From: an uncultured Prevotellaceae bacterium
GTDB lineage: Bacteria > Bacteroidota > Bacteroidia > Bacteroidales > Bacteroidaceae
Assembly: GCA_946624335.1 (NCBI GenBank)
Contig: CAMOSA010000122.1
Coordinates: 1-7,377 of the forward strand
Direction: 5' to 3'
DNA length: 7,377 nucleotides
A program made the position numbers and the translations under genes. This document shows positions 1 through 7,232 of the stretch, piece by piece (the stretch's first letter is position 1; each line of letters starts with the position of its first letter). The notes below the pieces were generated by a model. The model made no database searches and was not told the DNA's origin. It saw only the letters and a list, made by a program, of their open reading frames with translations.

Positions 1-2088
1 TACCGCAAGCTGTGGGCCTGCGCCAAGCACTATGCCGTGCACAGCGGACCCGAATACACGCGCCACACCGCCAACCTCAACAACGTCAGCGTGCGTGACC
101 TGTGGGAGACCTACCTGCCGGCCTTCAAGACTCTCGTCGAGGATGCCAAGGTGCGTGAGGTCATGTGCGCCTACCAGCGACTCGACGACGAGCCCTGCTG
201 CGGCAACACACGCCTGCTGCAGCAGATCCTGCGCGACGAATGGGGCTTCCAGTACCTGGTCGTCAGCGACTGCGGAGCCATCAGCGACTTTCACCAGAAC
301 CACAAGACCAGCTCCGACAAGGTGCATGCGGCCAAGGTCGGCACACTGGCCGGGACGGACGTGGAATGTGGATGGGACTACGTTTACCGTAGCGTGCCAG
401 AGGCTGTACAACGAGGATTCATCACCGAGCAAGAGGTCGACAAACATGTCATACGCCTGCTCGAAGGACGCTTCGACCTCGGCGAGATGGACGACCCAGC
501 GCTCGTCGAGTGGTCCAAGATTCCGTACTCCGCCATGGCCACCAAGGAAAGCGCACAGAAGGCCCTCGACATGGCACGGCAGACCATCGTACTGCTGCAG
601 AACGACAACGGCGTGCTGCCCCTGACGGCTGGCGACGAACCCATCGCCGTCATAGGACCTAACGCCGACAACACCCCGATGATGTGGGGCAACTACAACG
701 GCACGCCCAACCACACCGTCACCATCCTCGACGGCATCTGCGACAAGCTGAAGGTGAAGAAGCAGAAAGTCCTCAGCAGCAAAGCCGCAAAGGGCAAGCT
801 GCGCTATCTGCCGGGATGCGACCTCACCAGCAACCTCGTCATGGCCAGCCAGCTCGCCACCAACTGCACGGCCGACGGTCGACAGGGCATCAAAGGCACC
901 TTCTGGAACAACACGCGACGCGAGGGGAAAGCCGTCACGACGCAGGTCTACACCAATCCCGTGGCCGTCACGACGGCCGGGATGCATAATTTCGCCCCCG
1001 GCGTGGCGCTCGAAGATTTCTCCGCCACCTACGAGACGGTCTTCACGCCGCAGCAGACGGGCGAATACGTCGTCAACGTCGAAGGCACAGGACACTACGA
1101 GGTTTACGTCGACGGAGAGCAGAAGCAGCGCATACACTCATGGCGGGCCACACCGACGCGCACTCCCATACAGGCCCAGGCTGGCAAGGAGTACCGCATA
1201 GAGGTTCGCTACGAGTTCGTCAAGACCTGGGGTGCTGACCTCAAGATCGACGTGGCCAAGGAACTGAGCATCGACTATGACGCTATCATCGCACAGCTCA
1301 AGGGCATCAACAAGGTCATCTTCGTAGGCGGAATATCCCCGGCGCTCGAGGGCGAGGAGATGCCCGTGAACATCGACGGCTTCCGCGGCGGCGACCGCAC
1401 TAACATCGAGCTGCCCAAGGTGCAACGCGAGTTCTTGCGTGCACTCAAGGAGGCTGGCAAGACCGTCATCTTCGTCAACTGCTCAGGGTCGGCCATAGCA
1501 CTGCAACCCGAGACACAAACCTGCGACGCAATACTTCAGGCATGGTACGCCGGGCAGGAGGGAGGAACAGCTGTAGCCGACGTCATCTTCGGCAACGTCA
1601 ACCCCAGCGGCAAGCTGCCCGTCACCTTCTACCGCAACAGCGAGCAGCTGCCCGACTACGAGGACTACTCCATGCACGGACGTACCTACCGTTACTTCGA
1701 CGACCCACTCTTCGCCTTCGGCTATGGGCTGAGCTACACCACCTTCGAGGTCGGAGAGGCGAATCTGAAAATGGGCGACGGCTATGACGGCACACTCACC
1801 GTAGCGCTCACCAACACCGGACAACGCGACGGGACAGAGGTACTGCAGCTCTACGTCCGCGACCTCGCCGACAGCGAGGGACCGCTGCGTTCGCTCAAGG
1901 GCTTCCGGCGCGTTGACCTCAAGGCCGGACAGACAGCTACCGTACAACTGCCACTGACGGCAACAACCTTCGAGCTCTTCGACACCGCATCCAACACCGT
2001 GCAGCCACACCCGGGCCGTTACCAGCTGCTTTATGGCACGAGCTCACGGCCCGCAGACCTGAAAAGCCTCGAGGTGGAGATACGTTAA
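1..2088 (+). CDS. Glycoside hydrolase family 3, probable beta-xylosidase with PA14 insert (5' end outside window)
   Basis: Partial gene: the frame is open from base 1 and ends at TAA, giving 695 residues. Family members with this architecture run to roughly 850-870, so the signal peptide and the start of the (beta/alpha)8 barrel are missing. Visible, in window residues: the conserved Lys-His pair of CAKHY (9-10); SDCGA, whose Asp (residue 90) matches the family 3 nucleophile; and GTDVECG, resembling the GLDLDCG of plant-type xylosidases. The C-terminal alpha/beta domain starts near 180, is interrupted at about 296-420 by a PA14-like beta domain, and resumes to about 550. It contains EGEE (450-453) before DRxxIELPxxQ, the likely place of the acid/base Glu. 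A fibronectin-III-like domain closes the protein (about 590-675). The enzyme should release single sugars, probably xylose, from oligosaccharides, and is presumably exported. Beta-glucosidase or arabinosidase activity is not excluded. It converges with the regulator gene downstream. Confidence 0.93.
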   Translation, partial: YRKLWACAKHYAVHSGPEYTRHTANLNNVSVRDLWETYLPAFKTLVEDAKVREVMCAYQRLDDEPCCGNTRLLQQILRDEWGFQYLVVSDCGAISDFHQNHKTSSDKVHAAKVGTLAGTDVECGWDYVYRSVPEAVQRGFITEQEVDKHVIRLLEGRFDLGEMDDPALVEWSKIPYSAMATKESAQKALDMARQTIVLLQNDNGVLPLTAGDEPIAVIGPNADNTPMMWGNYNGTPNHTVTILDGICDKLKVKKQKVLSSKAAKGKLRYLPGCDLTSNLVMASQLATNCTADGRQGIKGTFWNNTRREGKAVTTQVYTNPVAVTTAGMHNFAPGVALEDFSATYETVFTPQQTGEYVVNVEGTGHYEVYVDGEQKQRIHSWRATPTRTPIQAQAGKEYRIEVRYEFVKTWGADLKIDVAKELSIDYDAIIAQLKGINKVIFVGGISPALEGEEMPVNIDGFRGGDRTNIELPKVQREFLRALKEAGKTVIFVNCSGSAIALQPETQTCDAILQAWYAGQEGGTAVADVIFGNVNPSGKLPVTFYRNSEQLPDYEDYSMHGRTYRYFDDPLFAFGYGLSYTTFEVGEANLKMGDGYDGTLTVALTNTGQRDGTEVLQLYVRDLADSEGPLRSLKGFRRVDLKAGQTATVQLPLTATTFELFDTASNTVQPHPGRYQLLYGTSSRPADLKSLEVEIR

Positions 2089-2125
2089 AAGAAGGAAGAA
2101 TAATCAGCAACGCGTAATCTGGCAC

Positions 2126-2165
2126 AGACGCGATGAGGCCTACAGCCGGCGGCCTCATCGCGTCT
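2126..2165. terminator. Long hairpin between convergent genes, possible bidirectional terminator
   Basis: Two perfectly complementary 15-base arms (2126-2140 and 2151-2165) enclose a 10-base loop. The right arm contains the stop codon and final codons of the minus-strand regulator gene, while the left arm lies 37 bases after the hydrolase stop. Neither strand shows a T-run directly after the stem, so this is not a classical intrinsic terminator. A stable stem midway between converging transcripts could still stop transcription or protect both 3' ends. The stem is seen directly; the function is inferred. Confidence 0.6.
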
Positions 2166-4830
2166 TGCCATACTCGCCGGGCGTCACGCCAAACCGTTCC
2201 CTGAAGCACGTGCGGAAATAGCTAAGGCTGCTGAAACCGCAGTCCGAGGCGATGGCAGTGATGGTCTGGTCGCTCAGGTCACCATTCTTGATCCTACGTG
2301 CGGCCTCGCCCAGTCGCACCCATCGGATATACTCGTTGGCCGACATCCCGAGCATCGACTTAACCTTGCGATAAAGTGTCGAGCGCGACATGGCCATCCG
2401 GTCGCACAGCAGGTCGATGTCGAGGTCGGGATTGTCAAGGTTCGTGTAGATGACCTCGCTAAGACGGCTCAGCAACTGCTGGTCGGCCTGCGACAGCGTC
2501 GAGACAGGGTCGTCTGTCGCCGCTAACGTCGATGTCCCGGCATCGGCGGCACAGAGATCGGCAGAGGGCTCAACAGACGGGGGCGCCGACATCTGCTTCT
2601 GCGACAGCAACTCCTCCAGCTTCGCACTCATCTGGCGGTTGATATCATTGGCGTAGCGCAAGTTGTTCTCGAGAACGAGGCGACGACGGTAAGTATTCAT
2701 TATATAACCCAACAACCCGGCACCGAGAACGGCATACAGCACATAGGCCCACCACGACATCCACCATGGCGGACGAACACGGAAGGTGACGCTACAACTC
2801 ACGTCATCGGGCCAAGGCTGACCTGTCTGCCGGACGCGCATCTCCACCGTATAGCTTCCTGGCGAGAGGCTATGCAACGTCAGACGAGGCACACCGCCCA
2901 GCGATGTCCAACCGGACTGGCCACCACGTAGACGATAGGCATATTCTACCATACCGCTCAAAGCCACATCCGTCAGCCCGAAAGTGAGTACGAACGAATT
3001 GTCGCCGTGCCCGAACGAGAGACTGTCCGCAGGGACAATCTTCTGCAACGTGCCACCGCGACCATCCGTGCGCAGCAACTTGAAACTAATCAGTCGCAGG
3101 GGCGGTAACGACTGCGGCAGCGCTGCCGCATGTGGGGTAAAGCGCAACAGGCCATCGTCGCTGCCAGCCACGAGACTACCATCATCGAGCAAGGCCAACG
3201 CACGATTGCAGAAAGGACGGCGCGGCAAGCCCTGCCGACGCTCATAGGCATAGAACTGCTGCCGTTGCTCATCCCAGCGGGCGATGCCTTGGTTCGTCGT
3301 GGCCCAGATACGTCCTTCGTCATCCTCCGCCAAGGCCCGGACGTAAAGCGACGGCAAACCGTCAGCCTGCGTGAATGCCACATAGTGATCGGGCTGGCGC
3401 GTATCATCGAAGCGCACAACGCCCTCCAGCGTGGCAGCCCACAGACGGCCACGTCGGTCGAGCAGCAGATGATTAATGGCCCCCGAGGTGAAGCCACTCT
3501 CGCGGGGATTCAGGCTCAGCACGTGACGACGACGGCTGTCAAACACCTGTATGCCCGAACCATAGATGCCGACCCACAACTTGTCCTCGGCATCGACGAC
3601 GAGACTGTAGACATAGTGAGAAGGCAGCTCACGGTTAATGTCGGACGACGGGCTGATGGTTGTCGCCACTCCGTCCCACTCATATACACCATCTGATGTG
3701 CCTATGAGCCACTGCCCATGCCATCGCAGAATGGCGTAGACGTTGAGGTCCTCATCGACGCCGCTCAGACGACGAGCCAGACCGCTCGTGCAGTCATAGA
3801 GCCAGAGGCCCTCACGCTCGGTGCCGACGAGCAGGACATCGCTCTCAGCATCGCCGACAGCCGGGCCGCTGCCACGACAGATCACATGAGGATAAGCGCC
3901 AGCATGCCCGTACCACGACTTGAGGTCAACACGCCTGACGGCACTGCCCTGAGCGTCGACCAGCGTGAGGGCATCTGACGTGCCGATCCACACTGAGCCA
4001 TCGGCGTGCGGCAGCACTGCTGTGACCGGCACAGGCGAATCACCCAACGGCAACAGTCGGAACTCGCTCCCTCGATGGGTCGCACAGACCAGACCGTTGG
4101 TGCTGCCCTGCCATAGGTTGCCCCATCGGTCGGTCAGGCAACGACGCTCGGCAACGACACTCCATCCTGCGGGCCGCGCCACTTCACGTGCGCTGTGATT
4201 GCGGAGATTGATGAGCCACCGGCCGTCATGGTAGTCGAGCTGCATCAGACCGTCGCCACAGTCCCGCACGGCCTCGGGACGACGCCCGATAGGACCAAAA
4301 TCGCGCAACTCATACACCGTGGCTGGCACCACGATGTCCGACGCCCCGCACAGAGCTGCCTTGACATCCGACGAACGCAAGTCGATATGACAGAGGCGAT
4401 CCTCGATGTTCACGACCCATAGCCCGCCGTCAGCCGCCGTAGCCAAATCAGCGATATTATAAAAGTCAGGAATCTCGACGTGACGGATGAGACGGCTCAG
4501 CAGATCCATCACCGCCAAACCACTCTTCAGGCCAAGCCACAGGTAGCGACCGTCGGGCGCTGCCCACAAATCCGTGAAGCCGTTGCCCGACAGACCGCTG
4601 TCAGCCGTCGTGTAGTGCTCGAAGCCTACACCATCGTACGCCAGCAGACCCTCCTCTGTACCAATCCAAAGCAGACCCGTAGAGTCCTCCGCCAGACAGA
4701 CGACATGCTCCGTAGCCATCCCCTCAGCACGACCGAGTTGCACGCTGGGAAACGGTTGAGCAGATGTGAATAGTACACTGAATATAAAGGACGTGGACGC
4801 GGCCACCATCCTACGCCCGAAGCGTTTCAT
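2155..4830 (-). CDS. Membrane one-component regulator: propeller/Y_Y_Y sensor fused to AraC-type DNA-binding domain
   Basis: An 891-residue regulator. A signal peptide or anchor occupies residues 1-24, with TSA-Q as a plausible cleavage site. Residues about 40-605 hold some twelve propeller repeats, for example LLWIGTEEGL (53-62), YLWLGLKSGL, SVWIGTSDAL, KLWVGIYGSGI and RIWATTNQGI. This is the sensor type of Bacteroidetes hybrid two-component systems, which normally folds as two seven-bladed propellers. A Y_Y_Y domain follows (about 625-686; YAYRLRG, then LSPGSYTVEMRV), then one membrane helix (about 694-714). The cytoplasmic part is a charged helix (715-746), a loose Ala/Ser/Pro-rich linker (747-779) and an AraC domain (about 780-887) with helix-turn-helix segments near 805-825 and 855-877, ending FGVTPGEY. 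No kinase H-box, ATP-binding domain or receiver is present. The ATG is preceded by a good promoter and starts the signal peptide. It probably senses a glycan breakdown product and activates neighbouring sugar-degradation genes; the ligand is unknown. Confidence 0.93.
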   Translation of the reverse strand: MKRFGRRMVAASTSFIFSVLFTSAQPFPSVQLGRAEGMATEHVVCLAEDSTGLLWIGTEEGLLAYDGVGFEHYTTADSGLSGNGFTDLWAAPDGRYLWLGLKSGLAVMDLLSRLIRHVEIPDFYNIADLATAADGGLWVVNIEDRLCHIDLRSSDVKAALCGASDIVVPATVYELRDFGPIGRRPEAVRDCGDGLMQLDYHDGRWLINLRNHSAREVARPAGWSVVAERRCLTDRWGNLWQGSTNGLVCATHRGSEFRLLPLGDSPVPVTAVLPHADGSVWIGTSDALTLVDAQGSAVRRVDLKSWYGHAGAYPHVICRGSGPAVGDAESDVLLVGTEREGLWLYDCTSGLARRLSGVDEDLNVYAILRWHGQWLIGTSDGVYEWDGVATTISPSSDINRELPSHYVYSLVVDAEDKLWVGIYGSGIQVFDSRRRHVLSLNPRESGFTSGAINHLLLDRRGRLWAATLEGVVRFDDTRQPDHYVAFTQADGLPSLYVRALAEDDEGRIWATTNQGIARWDEQRQQFYAYERRQGLPRRPFCNRALALLDDGSLVAGSDDGLLRFTPHAAALPQSLPPLRLISFKLLRTDGRGGTLQKIVPADSLSFGHGDNSFVLTFGLTDVALSGMVEYAYRLRGGQSGWTSLGGVPRLTLHSLSPGSYTVEMRVRQTGQPWPDDVSCSVTFRVRPPWWMSWWAYVLYAVLGAGLLGYIMNTYRRRLVLENNLRYANDINRQMSAKLEELLSQKQMSAPPSVEPSADLCAADAGTSTLAATDDPVSTLSQADQQLLSRLSEVIYTNLDNPDLDIDLLCDRMAMSRSTLYRKVKSMLGMSANEYIRWVRLGEAARRIKNGDLSDQTITAIASDCGFSSLSYFRTCFRERFGVTPGEYGKTR

Positions 4831-4856
4831 CGTGATAGAATTCGTTGTTGACTCTG

Positions 4857-4886
4857 CAAAGATAATGAAAAAACAGAAGCAACAAC
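4857..4886 (-). promoter_or_regulatory. Bacteroidetes-type promoter of the regulator gene
   Basis: Read on the minus strand, TATCTTTG (4864-4857) matches the Bacteroidetes -7 consensus TAnnTTTG exactly. Upstream, GTTG (4886-4883) lies 18 bases from it and fits a degenerate -33 TTTG element; a second TTG (4882-4880) is at 15 bases. Transcription would begin near 4852, giving a leader of only about 20 bases before the ATG at 4830, which supports that start codon. The -7 box is a strong match and the -33 box is weak. Confidence 0.65.
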
Positions 4887-5025
4887 GAGTTTTTACCCGA
4901 AAAAGTTACGCCAGTCACCCCTACTTGCCTGACGACAACGTTCACCGCCGACTTATATTCCATTGTGTAACCCCAAATGTAATGCCCCGCAGACGACGTG
5001 GAAGACGTGAGCGAGGGGGCGACGT
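4887..5025. other. Spacer between tsf terminator and regulator promoter, no gene seen
   Basis: This is the core of the 310-bp gap between the regulator gene and tsf. The flanks are accounted for by the regulator promoter on one side and the tsf terminator on the other. The roughly 140 bases between them hold no open frame that looks like protein, no tRNA and no strong hairpin. A small imperfect dyad, GTCA and TGAC flanking about 12 bases (near 4915-4935), lies upstream of the promoter and could be part of an operator, but it is too short to call. Confidence 0.4.
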
Positions 5026-5067
5026 AAAAAAAAGAGTCCGCCAACAGCGGGGAAGCTGTTGACGGAC
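5026..5067 (-). terminator. Intrinsic terminator of the rpsB-tsf operon
   Basis: On the minus strand, two 13-base arms (5067-5055 and 5048-5036) pair with a single G-U wobble around a six-base loop. They are followed by TC and eight consecutive T (5033-5026). This is a textbook rho-independent terminator about 75 bases after the tsf stop codon, and it separates the ribosomal operon from the regulator gene on the same strand. Confidence 0.93.
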
Positions 5068-5140
5068 GTATCCGATAGTATAAAACGGGAAAGGGCGAAC
5101 GACCCAAAAGAGGTGGCAGCGCCGTTGTCCCGCAGATACT

Positions 5141-6136
5141 TTACTCAGCGCGGAGCGTGAAGCGCTTGAAGGCGGTCACGGTGAGTTCCTTGTCGACGCT
5201 GTGGAGATACTGAGCGACGGTCATGTTCTTGTCCCAGATGAACTCCTGCTCGAGGAGGCAGTTCTCCTTGAAGAACTTCTTCAGGCGGCCCTGTGCGATG
5301 TTCTGAATCATCTGCTCAGGCAGGTTAGCAGCCTTCTCAGCGGCCACTTTCTCCTTAATCTCACGAACCATAGCAGCCTGCTCGGGTGTGATCCAGCCCT
5401 TAGCCATATTAGACTCGATGTGATCCTCGCTGTCAACGTGTGCGGGATTGACACCAGCCTTGCGGATGGCGGCCTCGACGGCCTTGGCGACCTGCTCTTC
5501 CTTGGTCTTCTCGATAGCTACGCGGAGCTCGCTGTCGATGGTCTCCTGGGGTACTGCGCTTTCGTCGACAGCAACGGGAGAAGCCGAAGCGACCTGCATG
5601 GCAACGTTCTTGCCGACGGTAGCGTCCTCGACGCACTTGTTCAAGGCGACCATGGTGCAGAGCGTGTTCTTATTCTGGTGGTTGTAGACGGCGATGCACT
5701 CACCTTCGACGGTGCAGTAGCCATCGAGCTCCATCTTCTCACCAGTGATGCCGCTGCGGTCTACGACAGCCTCGGCAACGGTGGTGCCGTTGAGGGGCAG
5801 GGCCTTGACCTCATCGAGGGTCTTGCAACGTGCAGCCACGGCAGCATCGATGATGTCCTGTGTGAGCTTGACAAAGTCGGCGTTGTTAGCGACGAAGTCG
5901 GTCTCGCACTTCAGGGCGATGATGGCGGCGAAGTTGCCGTCGGCCTTGACCAGGACGCATCCCTCGGATGCCTCGCGGTCGCTGCGCTTGGCAGCAACAG
6001 CCTGACCCTTCTTGCGGATTATCTCGATGGCGGGGTCGATCTCGCCATTGCTCTCTTCGAGAGCCTTCTTGCAGTCTGCCAGACCTGCGCCAGTCATCTC
6101 GCGCAGCTTCTGGATATCTTTGATTGATACAGCCAT
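5141..6136 (-). CDS. tsf: Translation elongation factor Ts
   Basis: EF-Ts, 331 residues, is the cytoplasmic guanine-nucleotide exchange factor that releases GDP from EF-Tu so it can be reloaded with GTP and aminoacyl-tRNA. The N-terminal UBA-like domain shows the signature LREMTGAGLADCKKAL (11-26). The catalytic TDFV motif sits at 79-82, so Asp80 and Phe81 fall at the numbering known for the E. coli residues that disturb the Mg2+ site of EF-Tu. The core domain continues to a C-terminal motif (about 285-311, KKFFKENCLLEQEF) typical of the family. The protein is longer than the 283-residue E. coli factor, as is usual in Bacteroidetes. The start is clear from the conserved MAVSIKDIQKLREMTG beginning, preceded by an A-rich stretch rather than a Shine-Dalgarno sequence. 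It lies 124 bases after rpsB and is followed by a strong terminator. Confidence 0.98.
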   Translation of the reverse strand: MAVSIKDIQKLREMTGAGLADCKKALEESNGEIDPAIEIIRKKGQAVAAKRSDREASEGCVLVKADGNFAAIIALKCETDFVANNADFVKLTQDIIDAAVAARCKTLDEVKALPLNGTTVAEAVVDRSGITGEKMELDGYCTVEGECIAVYNHQNKNTLCTMVALNKCVEDATVGKNVAMQVASASPVAVDESAVPQETIDSELRVAIEKTKEEQVAKAVEAAIRKAGVNPAHVDSEDHIESNMAKGWITPEQAAMVREIKEKVAAEKAANLPEQMIQNIAQGRLKKFFKENCLLEQEFIWDKNMTVAQYLHSVDKELTVTAFKRFTLRAE

Positions 6137-6260
6137 TTTCTTAAAATGAAAAATGAAAGAATGAAAAGTGAAAAATTCAAATTACCTCATTGTCCCGTGT
6201 GAATGTGTGAAAGAGCGAAGTGACTATTATAGGTCACTTTCCACTCTTTCACTTTTCACT
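6137..6260 (-). repeat. rpsB-tsf spacer with inverted AT-rich repeats
   Basis: This 124-base spacer is built largely from variants of TGAAAA/GTGAAA. The 12-mer TGAAAAGTGAAA at 6162-6173 reappears as its exact reverse complement at 6247-6258, so the two ends of the spacer can pair. Between them lies a separate hairpin (6207-6252). No coding potential is seen. Similar short GAAAA-type low-complexity runs are, to my knowledge, common between Bacteroidetes genes; a role in setting the tsf:rpsB expression ratio is only a possibility. Confidence 0.6.
6207..6252 (-). promoter_or_regulatory. Hairpin in the rpsB-tsf spacer
   Basis: Arms GTGAAAGAG (6207-6215) with CTCTTTCAC (6244-6252), and AAGTGAC (6218-6224) with GTCACTT (6233-6239), give 16 base pairs. 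They are separated by a small asymmetric internal loop and capped by eight bases (TATTATAG). The stem starts eight bases after the rpsB stop. No T-run follows on the minus strand, so it is more likely an mRNA processing or attenuation element than a terminator. The structure is seen; the role is inferred. Confidence 0.5.
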
Positions 6261-7061
6261 TTATTCTTCTGTGGGAGCCTCTGCTTCAGCCTCAGCCTCG
6301 TCAGCGACGCGAGCGCTCTGCTTGACAGCCTTCTCGCCCTTCTCGCCGGCAGCCTCAGCGTCGACGCGCTCTGCCTTACGCTCCTCGAGGCCTTCGTTGA
6401 TGGCAGCCACGCAAGCGTCAAGGATGACCTCGATGCTCTTGCTGGCATCATCGTTGGCGGGGATGACGAAGTCGACGTTGTCAGGGTTGGAGTTGGTGTC
6501 AACGATACCGAAGACGGGGATGCCCAGACGGTTAGCCTCGCGGACGGCGATTTGCTCTTTCAGCACATCGACGACGAAGAGAGCGGCGGGCAGACGGGTG
6601 AGGTCGGCCACCGAACCGAGGTTCTTCTCCAGCTTGGCACGCTGGCGGCTGACCTGCAGAGCCTCGCGCTTGCTGAGGTTGGCGAAGGTGCCGTCGGCAG
6701 TGAGCTTGTCGATGTTTGCCATCTTCTTCACAGCCTTGCGGATGGTAGCGAAGTTGGTGAGCATGCCACCGGGCCAGCGCTCGATGACGTAGGGCATATT
6801 GATGGAGGTAGCTTTCTCAGCTACGACCGACTTGGCCTGTTTCTTAGTAGCAACGAAGAGGATCTTGCGGCCGCTCTTGGCGATGTTCTTCAGCGCCTCA
6901 GCAGCTTCGTCGACCTTGACGACAGTCTTGTGGAGGTCGATGATATGAATGCCATTCTTCTCCATGAAGATGTAAGGAGCCATGGCGGGGTTCCACTTAC
7001 GTTTGAGGTGACCGAAGTGGCAGCCAGCCTCGAGCAGGGTGTCGAAATTTGTTCTTGACAT
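6261..7061 (-). CDS. rpsB: 30S ribosomal protein S2 (uS2)
   Basis: Ribosomal protein S2, 266 residues, binds the 30S subunit at the head-body junction together with S1 and S3. Conserved features are the N-terminal LLEAGCHFGH (9-18) with KRKWNPAM, YIFMEKNGIHIIDL (30-43), the RWPGGMLTN segment (95-103), and GIVDTNSNP followed by IPANDD (185-206). The C-terminal tail (about 225-266) is charged and ends in an Ala/Glu repeat, a variable part of the family. I chose the ATG at 7061 because MSRTNFDTLLEAG is the conserved beginning in this phylum and an A-rich stretch precedes it. The frame stays open upstream to a GTG at 7133, but those 24 residues look like leader sequence. It is cotranscribed with tsf and probably with rpsI. 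In E. coli, S2 represses its own mRNA through the leader; the structured spacer upstream would suit a similar control. Confidence 0.98.
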   Translation of the reverse strand: MSRTNFDTLLEAGCHFGHLKRKWNPAMAPYIFMEKNGIHIIDLHKTVVKVDEAAEALKNIAKSGRKILFVATKKQAKSVVAEKATSINMPYVIERWPGGMLTNFATIRKAVKKMANIDKLTADGTFANLSKREALQVSRQRAKLEKNLGSVADLTRLPAALFVVDVLKEQIAVREANRLGIPVFGIVDTNSNPDNVDFVIPANDDASKSIEVILDACVAAINEGLEERKAERVDAEAAGEKGEKAVKQSARVADEAEAEAEAPTEE

Positions 7062-7141
7062 AATTCTTTTTTTGTTGGCGAGCTGAGTCCTTGGCTTGGC
7101 TACAGGCTTGAAGCTTGCATAGCACCTTGACACTCAACTCT

Positions 7142-7180
7142 GATTGGTTTACTTTCTTTTTTGTTGTTTCTCAACCAACC
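7142..7180 (-). promoter_or_regulatory. Hairpin in the rpsB leader
   Basis: On the minus strand GGTTGGTT (7180-7173) pairs with AACCAATC (7149-7142) as eight base pairs including one G-U, around a 23-base loop made almost entirely of purines, mostly A. It lies about 80 bases before the rpsB start codon. An unpaired A-rich loop on a stem upstream of a ribosomal protein gene is compatible with a regulatory leader, but the stem is short and could be chance. Confidence 0.35.
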
Positions 7181-7232
7181 TCACGGTAGTCCTCGAGGAA
7201 TCCGCAAGGTTTAGATACTAAACACTGTCATA

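Noticed and set aside
2419..2688. Regulator interpreted as a frameshifted pseudogene that lost its kinase
   Set aside because: The frame is continuous through both domains, and no kinase or receiver remnants are visible in the other frames of this segment.
3130..3696. 188-codon plus-strand frame inside the regulator gene
   Set aside because: It overlaps the propeller coding region, whose protein is clearly recognisable, and shows no domain of its own.
4811..5107. 98-codon minus-strand frame between tsf and the regulator
   Set aside because: It runs through the tsf terminator and the regulator promoter and has low-complexity composition, so it is not a credible gene.
5201..6127. 308-codon open frame on the plus strand opposite tsf
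   Set aside because: It is the mirror of a highly codon-biased, strongly conserved gene. Its product is an unbroken Leu/Val/Asp-rich string with no recognisable domain.
6168..7058. 296-codon open frame on the plus strand opposite rpsB
   Set aside because: Same explanation: an antisense shadow of rpsB, with Leu/Ser/Asp-rich composition and a start inside the repeat spacer.
7062..7133. In-frame N-terminal extension of rpsB starting at GTG 7133
   Set aside because: Conserved S2 proteins of this phylum begin MSRTNFDTLLEAG, so the ATG at 7061 is the start; the open frame upstream appears to be chance.
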